NCBI RefSeq assembly: GCF_000981225.1 | Contig: NZ_LAJC01000002.1 | Span: forward strand, 1 to 64,000 | DNA length: 64,000 nucleotides | Reading direction: 5' to 3' | From: Allosalinactinospora lopnorensis | GTDB lineage: Bacteria; Actinomycetota; Actinomycetes; Streptosporangiales; Streptosporangiaceae | Shown here: positions 1-8,574 of the stretch, piece after piece | Layout: every line of letters starts with the position of its first letter | Numbering within the stretch: position 1 is the first letter of the stretch | The notes under the pieces: generated by a model | What the model was told of the DNA's origin: nothing | Database searches by the model: none | Seen by the model: the letters and a program-made list of their open reading frames with translations, nothing else | Position numbers and translations under genes: made by a program

Positions 1-281
1 CGGCGTTCCGAGTGACCGAGGCGGCGGTCGGGCGCGACCCGGTCGCGTACCAGGCGCTTCAGCTCGGCGAGGTCGGGGAAGGCGGCATTTGCCTTGCGCG
101 ACCAGATCATCTCGCCGTCGAGCCGCACCTCGAAGACGCCGCCGGTGCCCGGCACGAGCGCGGTCTCCGCGAGCTCGACTTCGAACGTCGTCAGCAGCTC
201 CTGTGCCATCCACGCAGCGCGGAGAAGCCAACGGCAGCGCGTGCAGTACTCGATCTCAAGCCGCGGGTTCCTCATCGCCAT
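1..281 (-). CDS. SelT/SelW/SelH (Rdx) family thioredoxin-like protein, C-terminus off the window
   Basis: The reverse strand opens with an ATG at 281 (an in-frame alternative is at 275) and stays open to the window edge. The first residues are MAMRNPRLEIEYCTRCRWLL, which carry the Rdx-family CxxC pair (Cys13 and Cys16) after the first beta strand, followed by an alpha helix and a segment ending GTGGVFEV. The family has a thioredoxin-like fold. In selenoprotein members the second Cys is selenocysteine; here both are ordinary cysteine codons. The usual length is about 90-100 aa, so only a few residues should be missing. The substrate is unknown; a cytoplasmic redox role is inferred from the fold only. 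Confidence 0.8.
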   Translation of the reverse strand, partial: MAMRNPRLEIEYCTRCRWLLRAAWMAQELLTTFEVELAETALVPGTGGVFEVRLDGEMIWSRKANAAFPDLAELKRLVRDRVAPDRRLGHSER

Positions 282-340
282 GGCGCCAAGTATCGCTGCC
301 GTACCTCCCGCCGTTCACCGCGGCCTCCCGATCGGCGGGT

Positions 341-2141
341 TCAGTCGGTCGTCTTGTACATCGCCTCGATCTGGTCCCGGTAGCGCTCCTGGATCCGGTT
401 GCGGCGCAGGTCCAGGGTGGGGGTCAGGGTCTGGTCCTCGATGGTGAAGTCCTCCGGCAGGACGGTGAACTTCCGGACGGACTCCACGCGGGCGACCCCA
501 CTGTTGGCGTCGTCGACCGCCTCCTGGACAGCGGCCCTGAGGTCCCGGTCCTCGGCGAGGTCCGCACGGTCGGCGCCGGGGTCCTTGCCGTGCTCCCGCT
601 TCCACCTCTTAAGGGCATCGGTGTCGATGGTGACCAGCGCCGCGACGAAGGGCCGGCCGTCGCCGACGAGCAGGCAGCGGCTCACCAGGGGGTGCGCGGC
701 GATCTGCTCCTCGATCGCCTGCGGCTCCACGTTCTTGCCTCCCGCGGTGACGATGATCTCCTTCTTCCGGCCGGTGATCCGCAGCCTGCCGCCGGTGATC
801 TCGCCGAGATCGCCGGTGGCGAACCAGCCGTCCCTCATGGCCTCCCGGGTCTTCTGGTCGTTGCCGTGGTAGCCCTTGAACACCTGCGGCCCGCGTGCGG
901 ATATCTCGCTGTCGTCGGCGACGCGGACAGCCACCCCGGGCAGCGGTTCGCCCACCGTTCCGGCCCGTACCCGCCCGGGGACGTTGACGGTGATCGCGGC
1001 GGTGGTTTCGGTGAGCCCGTAGCCTTCGAGGACCTCCAGGCCCAGACCCCGGTAGAAGTGGACGAGCCGGATATCCAGCTTCCCGCCGCCGCAGACGACG
1101 TAGCAGAGGCGCCCGCCGAGCCGGCCGCGCAGCCGGCGGTACACCAGCCGGTCGAAGACCCGCCGGCGCGTTCGGAGCCACAGGCCCGGGCCGGCGCCGT
1201 CCAGGGCGCGCCCGTAGTCGACCGCTGCCGCCTCGGCCATGTCGAACACGGCCGCGCCGACACCGCGGCCGGCCTGTTCGCGAGCGGTGGAGTGGATCTT
1301 CTCCAGGAAGCGGGGGACGGCGAGCAGAAAGGTGGGCTGGAAAGCCGCCAGGTCGTCGGTCAGCGTGCGGACGTTCGAGGCGTGCCCGAGGCGGACTCCC
1401 TCTTGGATCGCGGCCACCTGCACCGCCCGGCCGAAGATGTGGGCCAGCGGCAGGAACAGCAGGGTCGACGGCGACGGTGCGCCCGCCTCCGGTCTCAGCA
1501 GCTCGCGCAGGGCCGAGGCCGCGGCATCGACCTCGGCGAGCAGGTTGGCGTGGGTGATCACGCACCCCTTGGGCTCCCCGGTCGTGCCGGAGGTGTAGAC
1601 GATGGTGGCGGTGTCCTCCGGCCGCACGGCGGCGCGGCGGTGCTCGACATCGGTGTCGGGCAGCCCGCGGCCCGCGCCGGCCAGGCCGGCGACCGCCCCC
1701 CCGCTCGATGGTCCACAGGCGCGCCGCCCGTACGAGGTCCGGCCGCATCCGGGCCAGCACCCGTTCGTGCTCTGCTGTCTCGACGACGCAGGCCGCGGCG
1801 CTGGAGTCGGCGAGGATCGCGCGGATCTGCTCCGGTGCGGAGGAAGGGTAGATGGGGACCGGTACCGCGCCGGCCGTCCACAGTGCGTAGTCGAAAAGGG
1901 GCCACTCGTAGCGGTTGGCCGCCAGCAGCGCCACCCGGTCCCCGGGCGCGATCCCGGCGGCCACCAACCCCTTGGCGACTGCGGTGACCTGGTTCTGGAA
2001 CTCGCCGGCGGACATGTGGGCCCAGTCGCCGCCGACCTTTCGGCTCAGCAGCACCCGCTCCGGGGAGTGTGCGAAGAGCGGGTCACTCAGCGTGCGTGCG
2101 GCGGTGGAACCGGTCAGCGCCGGAGCGGATATCTCGTCCAT
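341..2141 (-). CDS. AMP-dependent long-chain acyl-CoA synthetase (one frameshift)
   Basis: This would activate fatty acids to acyl-CoA via an acyl-adenylate. It reads in one frame from ATG 2141 to about residue 147 and in another from there to the stop at 341. The switch is at a run of seven C (1696-1702; G on the coding strand), and removing one base restores a 599-aa protein. Visible motifs are the P-loop YTSGTTGEPKG near residue 182, GYGLTETT near 377, WFATGDLG near 443 and GRKKEIIVTAGGKN near 455, all in the normal order for long-chain acyl-CoA synthetases. Both halves are well conserved, so the shift is probably a sequence error. A TetR gene lies upstream on the same strand, about 120 bases away, and may belong to the same fatty-acid theme. 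Confidence 0.88.
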
Positions 2142-2262
2142 TCCGGCCCGCTACCCCCTGCCGGGCGGGGGTATCAGGGGTCGGCCGATCGCGGACCGGC
2201 CGCAGCCCGGGGTGCGGATCGTGCCGTCGCCCCCGTACCGCTCCGTGTCCGCCGCGGCACGG

Positions 2263-2871
2263 CTACCGGCCCTCCCCAGAGTCGGGGATCCGGTGCGCGG
2301 TGTCGACGAGGGCGGCGGCGGTGCTCTTGGCGAACTCCATGGCGTCGCCGGGGACGCCCGTGCCGTGGGCGGCGAGCGCGCCCTCTTGGAGCAGGAAGAG
2401 GCGCCGCGCCACCGTCGCAGGAGCGGGGAGGGACGCCTCCGAGGCCAGGGCCGTCAGGTACTCCAGCATCCAGGTCTTCTGCTCGGCGATGACGGCGCGG
2501 CCGGGGTTGGCGGTGTCGGGAAGCTCGGCGAGCGCGTTGACGAACGCGCAGCCGCGCGCGTTCTCCTTCTGCTGCCACTGGGCGAGCGCGTCGAAGGTCG
2601 ACAGGAGCTTCTCCGACGGTGCGCCGCCCTGCCGGTCAACGAACCCGGTGAGCCACGAGCGCCAGCGCTCGTCGCGGTTTCGCAGGTAAGCGGCGATCAG
2701 ATCGTCCTTCGAGCCGAAGCAGTCGTAGAGTGTCTTCTTGGTCACGCCTGCGGCCTGCGCGATGCCCTCCACCCCGATGGCGTGCAGACCTTCGCGGTAG
2801 AACAGCTCCGACGCGGTGTCGAGCACGCGCTTGCCCGCAGGGGTCAGGCGCCGCTGTTTTTCCGGGGGCAT
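2263..2871 (-). CDS. TetR/AcrR family transcriptional regulator
   Basis: A protein of about 202 aa starting MPPEKQRR. An in-frame ATG 39 bases further upstream is possible but would add an atypical N-terminus. Residues about 13-60 form a TetR helix-turn-helix, with GIAQAAGVTKKTLYDCFGSK as the recognition region, followed by an all-helical ligand-binding domain. It is divergent from the zinc-type oxidoreductase gene starting at 2996. Two palindromic sites sharing an ACCGGTRGGT core lie between them, so it most likely represses both itself and the neighbour. The inducer is unknown; a small electrophile or quinone would suit the neighbour, but that is inference. Confidence 0.88.
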   Translation of the reverse strand: MPPEKQRRLTPAGKRVLDTASELFYREGLHAIGVEGIAQAAGVTKKTLYDCFGSKDDLIAAYLRNRDERWRSWLTGFVDRQGGAPSEKLLSTFDALAQWQQKENARGCAFVNALAELPDTANPGRAVIAEQKTWMLEYLTALASEASLPAPATVARRLFLLQEGALAAHGTGVPGDAMEFAKSTAAALVDTAHRIPDSGEGR

Positions 2872-2918
2872 GCGTGCCTCCTCCACTCGCTCCGGAAACG
2901 GTCGGACCATAAGTATAC

Positions 2919-2932
2919 CAACCGGTGGGTTG
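2919..2932. promoter_or_regulatory. operator-like palindrome 1 between tetR and the oxidoreductase
   Basis: CAACCGGTGGGTTG has 5-bp inverted arms around GGTG. It shares the core ACCGGTRGGT with the second site 38 bp away. It lies just upstream of the tetR start and so could mediate autoregulation. Confidence 0.5.
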
Positions 2933-2956
2933 ACTCATGGGCCACTAGTGGATAAC

Positions 2957-2972
2957 TATACCGGTAGGTATA
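2957..2972. promoter_or_regulatory. operator-like palindrome 2 between tetR and the oxidoreductase
   Basis: TATACCGGTAGGTATA has perfect 6-bp arms (TATACC/GGTATA) around GGTA. It sits 24 bases before the oxidoreductase start codon, a position expected to block its transcription. Binding by the adjacent TetR protein is inferred from position and shared core. Confidence 0.55.
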
Positions 2973-2995
2973 TACGTTTTTTGGGGGGGACAGCC

Positions 2996-4079
2996 ATGCA
3001 CGCTTACGTACTCACGGGTTTCGGAGGGCCGGAGACACTGGAGTACCGCCGTGACGTGCCCGATCTCGTCGCCGGAACAGGCGAGGTACGGATCCGCGTC
3101 GCCGCCGCCGCGCTGAACAACACCGACATCTGGACCCGGGAGGGCGCCTACGGGACCGAGACCGACGCGGGGGCCAGGGCGGGCTGGCGCAGAGAGCCCG
3201 TCGATTTTCCCCGCATCCAGGGGGCCGACGTCGTCGGCCGTATCGACCAGGTGGGGGAGGGAGTGCCCTCCTCGCGGGTAGGGGAGCGCGTGATCGTGGA
3301 CCCGATGCTGTACTCGGGCGGCGAGTACGATCTGGTGCGCACCGCCTATCTCGGCAGCGAACGCGATGGCGGGTTCGCCGAGCTGGTCACCGTGCCGGAG
3401 GAGAACGCGCACGCCGTCGACACGCCGCTCGGCGACGCGGAACTCGCGACGTTCCCCACGGCCTACGCGACCGCCCAGCGCATGCTGAACCGCGCCGCCG
3501 TGCGCGTCGGCGAGACCGTACTGGTCACCGGTGCTTCGGGAGGGGTGGGTTCGGCGCTGATCCAGCTGGGCAGGGCGCGAGGCGCCCGCGTCGTCGCCGT
3601 GGTCGGCGCCGGTAAGGGGAGGCGGGCGCGGGAGCTGGGCGCGGAGGCGGTCGTCTCCCGCCATGCCGAGGACTTGGCAAAGGCGGTGGCGGCGGCTTCC
3701 GGGCGCCCCGTTGACGTCGTCGCCGATGTCGTCGCCGGGTCGCTGTTTTCCGCCCTGCTCACCGTTCTCGGCCCATTGGGGCGCTACGTAGTGGCGGGCG
3801 CTATCGACGGCCCGATCGTCGAGACCGATCTGCGCTCGCTCTACCTCGAACAGATCCAGCTCATCGGCTCCTCCTTCGGCACCCGAAGACTTCGCCGAGG
3901 TCGTCCGGGCCGTCTGCTCCGGGGCGGTCAGGCCGCTGCTGGCCGGGACCTACCCGCTGCGGGAGCTCCCCCGGGCCCAGGCCGAATTCCGGCGCAAGGA
4001 GTTCTTCGGCAAGCTCGTCGTGCTGCCGTCCTCCGGGGAGCGGGAAAGCGGCGGCGATGGCGGTACCGCCGCCGGCTGA
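2996..4079 (+). CDS. MDR-family zinc-binding alcohol dehydrogenase/quinone oxidoreductase (one frameshift)
   Basis: An NAD(P)H-dependent medium-chain reductase. It begins MHAYVLTGFGGPETLEY and has the GroES-like domain (NNTDIWTREG; IQGADVVGRI) and a Rossmann fold with VTGASGGVGSALIQLGRA. The frame breaks at about 3884 after LIGSSFGT. The rest (EDFAEVV to KEFFGKLVV) continues one frame on, to a TGA at 4077. One extra C, or two missing bases, explains it; the repaired length is about 361 aa. The catalytic-zinc Cys and His residues of classical ADHs are not evident, so a quinone oxidoreductase or enoyl reductase is more likely. Upstream are two operators probably bound by the divergent TetR. Confidence 0.85.
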
Positions 4080-4230
4080 CCGCCGCCCCTCCCGGCTGCG
4101 GGAAGTGCGCAAAGGTCGGGCGCCGGACGAGTGGACGTCTGCGCCTGCCCCGTACACACTGTTTGATCTACATCGTAAAGGCAGTAGTTGTGTTCACCGA
4201 TCCCTCGAAGCGAGGAGCCGCGCAGCACCG

Positions 4231-4857
4231 TCAAAAGTAGCCATGACGACCGTAGAGGCGGACGAACCGGGCAGGGAGCAGCCGCTCCCGCTCGACCAGC
4301 CCCCCGGCGGTGCGCTCGAAGAGGGTCACCTGGTCCGTGCCTCCGGGCCCGATCGGCTGCACCAGCCGCCCGCCCGGCCGGAGCTGGTCGACGAGGGGCC
4401 GGGGCACCTCAGGGAAGGCACCCGACACCAGCACCGCGTCGTAGGGGGCGTGGGACGGAGCCCCCTCGGTGCCGTCGCCGTCCAGCACCGTCACGTTGCC
4501 GACCCCCTCCGCGGCCAGGTTGCGGCGCGCCTGCGCGGCCAGTTCGGGCCAGCGCTCGACGCTCGTCACCCAGGCCGCAAGCCGGGCCAGCAGGGCGGTC
4601 TGATACCCGTAGCCCGTTCCGACCTCCAGCACGCGCTCGTCCCCGGCAAGGCGCAGCGCCTCGACCATCCGGGCGGACAATGACGGCTGCGTGGTCACCT
4701 GCCGGCGGGGGATCGGGATCGGTACGTCCACGTGGGCGGCGTCGACGTGGGTCGGCGGGACGAAAGCCGCGCGAGGGGTCGCGCGTACCGCGTCGAGCAC
4801 CCGCGGGTCGCCGACGCCGCTCGCCCGGGCGGCCTCGACCAGTTCCTCCGCGCCCAT
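4231..4857 (-). CDS. pcm: protein-L-isoaspartate O-methyltransferase
   Basis: A 208-aa SAM-dependent methyltransferase that would repair isoaspartyl residues in damaged proteins. Recognisable features are the N-terminal RATPRAAFVPP motif, the substrate loop VTTQPSLSARMVEAL, SAM motif I VLEVGTGYGYQTALLARL and post-I VTSVERWPEL, then a typical L-isoaspartate methyltransferase C-terminus with LRPGGRLVQPIG. The length matches the family. It is transcribed away from the CapA-like gene at 5021, with about 160 bases between them, and is convergent with the oxidoreductase upstream. The cytoplasmic repair role is family knowledge. Confidence 0.88.
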   Translation of the reverse strand: MGAEELVEAARASGVGDPRVLDAVRATPRAAFVPPTHVDAAHVDVPIPIPRRQVTTQPSLSARMVEALRLAGDERVLEVGTGYGYQTALLARLAAWVTSVERWPELAAQARRNLAAEGVGNVTVLDGDGTEGAPSHAPYDAVLVSGAFPEVPRPLVDQLRPGGRLVQPIGPGGTDQVTLFERTAGGLVERERLLPARFVRLYGRHGYF

Positions 4858-5020
4858 CGTCCTCAGGCCCCCTTGGGCGCGGAGAGCGAGGCGACGTGCC
4901 CGAGCGGTTCTCCGGGAGCGATGGCAGGCGTCTTCCCCCGTCCGCGAACAGCGGTCATGGCTGTTCTCTGCCCGCGCGCCCGTCCGGGGTATGCGCCATG
5001 GCGGCTCCTAGAGTGAAGGT

Positions 5021-6136
5021 GTGCGCCATGGTGTCGTGACATTGTTCCTCGGCGGTGACGTGATGCCCGGCCGCGGTGTCGACCAGATCCTTCCGCACCC
5101 GGGCGACCCGCGGCTGTGGGAGTCCTCTGTCGTCGACGCCCGAACATACGTCGACCTGGCGGAGCGGGCCAACGGCCCCATCGCTCGCCCCGTGGACTTC
5201 TCCTGGCCGTGGGGGGACGCTCTGGCGGTGCTCGACGAGGTGGCGCCCGATGCGCGGGTGTTCAACCTGGAGACGAGCATCACGCGGAGCGACGACGTCG
5301 CCGCGGGGAAGGCCGTGCACTACCGGATGAACCCGGAGAACACCGCGTGCCTGGCCGCGGCCCGGCCGGACGCGTGCACCCTCGCCAACAACCACGTGCT
5401 CGACTTCGGGGAGCGGGGACTCGCGGACACACTCGACGCGCTGGCCTCGGCTCGGATCCCGGCGGTGGGGGCGGGGCGCAGCACGACCGAGGCCGCCGGG
5501 CCCGTGACGATCCCCACCGGCGGTGCCGGGCGGGTCCTCCTCTTCTCGTTCGGGACGCGGTCCAGCGGCATCCCCGAAACCTGGGCGGCGGGTGCGGAGC
5601 GGCCCGGTGTTAACCTGCTGGCCGACCTGTCCGACGCCACCGCCGACGGGATCGTCGCCCGGGTGCGGCGGGTGAAGAGGGCCGGCGATCTCGTCGTCGC
5701 CTCCATCCACTGGGGCGGCAACTGGGGCTATGACATCCCCGAGGAACACGTCCGTTTCGCGCGCCGGCTCACCGAGGGAGGCGTCGACGCCGTGCACGGG
5801 CACTCCTCGCACCACCCCCGCCCGATCGAGGTCCACCGCGGCAGGCTCATCCTGTACGGCTGCGGCGATCTCATCGACGACTACGAGGGCATCAGCGGTT
5901 ACGAGCACTACCGGGACGACCTGCGCCCGCTTTACTTCGCCTCGATGGAGCCGGACACGGGGAGGCTGGTGGAACTGAAGATTGCGGTCATGCGGGCGCG
6001 CCGGATGCGGTTGTGCCGGGCATCCCGCGAGGACGTCGATCATGTGCGCGGTGTTCTCAACCGGACCGGCCGGCGGTTCGGGGCGTGGATCGACCCGGCC
6101 CCCGACCGCATGCTCAGGCTGCGGACCGCCGATTAG
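5021..6136 (+). CDS. CapA-family (PGA_cap) metallophosphatase-like protein
   Basis: A 371-aa protein of the bacterial capsule-synthesis CapA family, which has a calcineurin-like phosphoesterase fold. Visible signatures are GGDVMPGRGVD near residue 11, FNLETSIT near 86, TLANNHVLDFGERG near 122, SIHWGGNWGYDIPEEH near 228 and GHSSHHPRPIEVHRGRLILY near 259. No signal peptide is seen, unlike many poly-gamma-glutamate CapA proteins, so a cytoplasmic phosphoesterase role is possible. The start is GTG 5021; GTG 5036 is an alternative and would put the core motif nearer the N-terminus. No CapB or CapC homologue is nearby, so a role in capsule synthesis is not supported here. Confidence 0.82.
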   Translation: MRHGVVTLFLGGDVMPGRGVDQILPHPGDPRLWESSVVDARTYVDLAERANGPIARPVDFSWPWGDALAVLDEVAPDARVFNLETSITRSDDVAAGKAVHYRMNPENTACLAAARPDACTLANNHVLDFGERGLADTLDALASARIPAVGAGRSTTEAAGPVTIPTGGAGRVLLFSFGTRSSGIPETWAAGAERPGVNLLADLSDATADGIVARVRRVKRAGDLVVASIHWGGNWGYDIPEEHVRFARRLTEGGVDAVHGHSSHHPRPIEVHRGRLILYGCGDLIDDYEGISGYEHYRDDLRPLYFASMEPDTGRLVELKIAVMRARRMRLCRASREDVDHVRGVLNRTGRRFGAWIDPAPDRMLRLRTAD

Positions 6137-6250
6137 GCCGCGCGCAGCGGTGCCAGGAAGGACCCAGAGGGGGATGCGCCTTCTTTCCGGGTGTGCGGCC
6201 TCACGCGTGGCGTCTGGTGACAATCCGCGATCGCGGGGAGAGGATGAAGC

Positions 6251-6571
6251 ATGGTGGATCAGAGCCGCGAAGACTGGCTTCGCCCACGGTTGGAAGCCCT
6301 GGGGCGGCGCCCCCGGCTCGTGCCGGACGAGGCGCACGCCGTCGACTTCGTGCCTCGGGCGTGTCCGCTGGCGGAGATAGAGTCCCTGGCGCAGAGAGAG
6401 GTGGCCGCCGCCGCGGCGCGCACCTCGATCGCGAACGAGATCCGGTCCCGGTGGCCCGGTGCGCCCTACATCATCCGGCAGGGGCGCGCTGAGGACTACG
6501 AGGACCTCGGGCTGGAACCCGCGAGGGACGCACTGGTCGTCTTCGGCGTGGTGTACCGCTTCGATAGCTGA
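6251..6571 (+). CDS. small conserved-looking hypothetical protein
   Basis: A 106-aa ORF with a plausible ribosome site (GAGAGGATGAAGC) before ATG 6251. It lies 115 bases after the CapA-like gene on the same strand. The composition is balanced and acidic-basic with no transmembrane or signal segment. The C-terminal part (AREDALVVFGVVYRF-like, ending VVYRFDS) looks like ordered beta structure. I do not recognise the family. It could be co-transcribed with the CapA-like gene. Confidence 0.55.
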   Translation: MVDQSREDWLRPRLEALGRRPRLVPDEAHAVDFVPRACPLAEIESLAQREVAAAAARTSIANEIRSRWPGAPYIIRQGRAEDYEDLGLEPARDALVVFGVVYRFDS

Positions 6572-6944
6572 CCGTACTCCCGCGACGGGCATCCCCACTG
6601 TGAGAGTGACCACATACGGCCAGGTATTACTACTTTGTGTCCTTGTGTCGCTTCGGTATGCGGCGGGCTCGCAGCCTCGGGGAAGCCGGACCGATGTTTC
6701 CGATCCCCCAAGGAGCAGAGTTTTCCCGCCTCTCCGTCCCCGGCGGCGGCCGCAACGGTGAGCGGAGCCCGCCCGCGGGGGCGGTGACGCACCCGATCGC
6801 CGTGTCGGGTAGGGATGGAGAGAGCAGGACAAGGTGGCGTTGTCCACGACATCCGGTGGAGTGGAAAGCGGGAATGTGGTCGCACCGTGGACAGCGGCCC
6901 CAAAGGGAGAAAACGATCCTGAAAGCCGGTCACGGGGAGAGAAC
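6572..6944 (+). other. intergenic region before the aldo/keto reductase
   Basis: There are about 370 bases without a convincing gene. It contains a relatively AT-rich stretch near 6600-6655 that could hold a promoter for the downstream reductase. No clear hairpin or operator was recognised. Confidence 0.4.
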
Positions 6945-7774
6945 ATGACGACGGTCCCGGATGTCACACTCAATAACGGTGTGCGGATCCCGCAATTGGG
7001 CCTCGGAGTCTGGCAGGTGGACGCCGGCGACGTTGTCGACGTCGTCCGCACGGCTATTGAGACCGGGTACCGGAGCATCGACACCGCAGCCGCCTACGAC
7101 AACGAAGAGGGCGTCGGCGAGGCGATCCGGGCGTCCGGGGTGAACCGAGACGAACTGTTCGTGACGTCGAAGCTGTGGAACGGCGATCACGGATACGACT
7201 CCGCGCTGCGCGCTTTCGACGCCACGATGGAGCGCCTCAAGCTGGAACGCCTCGACCTGTACCTGATCCACTGGCCGCTCCCGATGCACGACAGGTACGT
7301 CAGTACCTGGAAGGCGCTTGAGCGCCTCTACGTCGAAGGGCGCGTCCGCGCCATCGGCGTGTCCAACTTCCAGGAGTCGCACCTGCAGCGCCTCATGGAC
7401 GAGGGCGGGATCGTGCCGACGGTCAACCAGGTCGAGCTGCACCCCCGTCTCACCCAGGCGGCGCTGCGCGGATTCCATGCGGAGCACAAGATCGCCACCG
7501 AGGCCTGGAGCCCGCTGGGCCAGGGCAAGCTGCTGAACGAGCCGACGCTGACCAAGCTGGCCGACGCTACGGGAAGACGCCGGCGCAGGTGATCCTGCGG
7601 TGGCACCTGCAGGTCGGCAACATCGTCATCCCCAAGTCGGTCACCCCTGAGCGCATCCGCTCCAACTTCGACGTCTTCGACTTCGAGCTGGCCAGCGGTG
7701 ACGTCGACGCGATATCCGGGCTCAACGCCGATCAGCGTTTCGGCCCCCACCCCGACACGCTGGACACGGCATAA
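6945..7774 (+). CDS. aldo/keto reductase, 2,5-diketo-D-gluconate reductase type (one frameshift)
   Basis: An NADPH-dependent carbonyl reductase with a TIM barrel. It begins [20 protein letters not shown] with ribosome site GGGGAGAGAAC. The AKR signatures are [20 protein letters not shown] (catalytic Asp and Tyr), the catalytic Lys in [18 protein letters not shown] (catalytic His) and [10 protein letters not shown]. The frame breaks at about 7567 (LTKLADA, then a missing base) and resumes as [14 protein letters not shown] and the NADP-binding [14 protein letters not shown]. Repair gives 276 aa, the family norm. The break fits loss of one base in a GCC Ala codon. A strong hairpin terminator follows the stop. 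Confidence 0.9.
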
Positions 7775-7792
7775 CCGATCGGACCGAACACC

Positions 7793-7826
7793 GTAGCGGC
7801 CCGCTCCCAAAGGAGCGGGCCGCTAC
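7793..7826. terminator. bidirectional hairpin terminator
   Basis: A perfect 15-bp stem (GTAGCGGCCCGCTCC at 7793-7807, pairing with 7812-7826) encloses a 4-base loop. It lies between the convergent aldo/keto reductase and the small membrane protein, so it can serve both. Confidence 0.85.
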
Positions 7827-7843
7827 GTGCTACGGCCGGTCGC

Positions 7844-8002
7844 TCAGGTGAGCTCCCGGTACTTCATGGCCTCGATCAGTGTGGCTTCGGTGCCCTTGCG
7901 GGCCAGCCGGACCACGTACACGACGGCGCCCACGAGGATGCTGACGGGGATGGCCACGATCGCGATGAGCGCGACCAGACCGGTGATTCCGAGTGCTCCC
8001 AT
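7844..8002 (-). CDS. small single-pass membrane protein
   Basis: A 52-aa protein starting MGALGITGLVALIAIVAIPV, with an alternative ATG at 8011 adding three residues. The sequence AGGATGGGGGCC just upstream of ATG 8002 is a good ribosome site. One hydrophobic helix (about residues 5-32) is followed by a basic VRLARKGTEATLIEAMKYREL tail, suggesting an N-out, C-in orientation. No family is recognised. It is divergent from the hydrolase fragment at 8173. Confidence 0.6.
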   Translation of the reverse strand: MGALGITGLVALIAIVAIPVSILVGAVVYVVRLARKGTEATLIEAMKYRELT

Positions 8003-8172
8003 GGCCCCCATCCTAAAGAGTGGCGGGCGGCGGTCCGGCCGCGGCCGGCCGCGAGCGGAGGAACGGAAGTGTGAAGTCGGCCGCGGCAGTGGTGGCGTCC
8101 GGACGCTTCCGCATAGCACAATTCGGGTCGAAAGCGCGCAGATCCCCGCGTGGCGACCGGAAAGGGCGTCCC

Positions 8173-8574
8173 GTGGCGGCCATTGAGAGTTTCAGCTACG
8201 GCGATCATCCCAGCCAGCTGATCCATGTGTGGCAGCCCGCGGCGGCCGAGAACGCCCCGTTCCCCGTCGCGGTGCTGCTGCACGGCGGCTGGTGGCGGGA
8301 CAGTCACGACGCCGGCGAGATGGATCCGATCGCCGCCGAGTTGGTGGAGGCCGGATGGCTGGTGTGGAACGTGGAGTACCGCCGCACCGGTGACGACGGC
8401 GGCGGATGGCCGCAACCCCTGGACGATGTACGGGCCGCGCTGGCTCTGCTGGGGGAGCGGATCACCGAGGGCGCCGAACCCGGCGACGGCGACCCCGCCC
8501 ATGAGGCCTGGCACGCGGTCAGGGAGTGGCTGGCCAGAACAGAGCGGTCCCGTCGGGAAGGAGCTCAGAGGTAG
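8173..8574 (+). CDS. alpha/beta-hydrolase fragment lacking the nucleophile
   Basis: From GTG 8173 this 133-aa protein matches only the N-terminal third of an esterase or kynurenine-formamidase-like hydrolase. The oxyanion motif LLHGGWWRDS is present near residue 37, followed by VWNVEYRRTGDDGGGWPQPLDD. The GxSxG nucleophile strand, catalytic acid and His are all absent; the chain ends in a charged tail. In full-length relatives GHSAGG comes right after the DVRAAL helix, where this gene turns into unrelated sequence. It overlaps the 3' end of the convergent sulfotransferase gene by 10 bases. It is probably a truncated remnant; a minimal non-catalytic domain is possible. Confidence 0.55.
   Translation: MAAIESFSYGDHPSQLIHVWQPAAAENAPFPVAVLLHGGWWRDSHDAGEMDPIAAELVEAGWLVWNVEYRRTGDDGGGWPQPLDDVRAALALLGERITEGAEPGDGDPAHEAWHAVREWLARTERSRREGAQR

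Noticed and set aside
89-1987. Long plus-strand open frame opposite the acyl-CoA synthetase
   Set aside because: Pro-, Arg- and Gly-rich translation with no family features. It mirrors conserved motifs of the gene on the other strand, as expected from high-GC codon bias.
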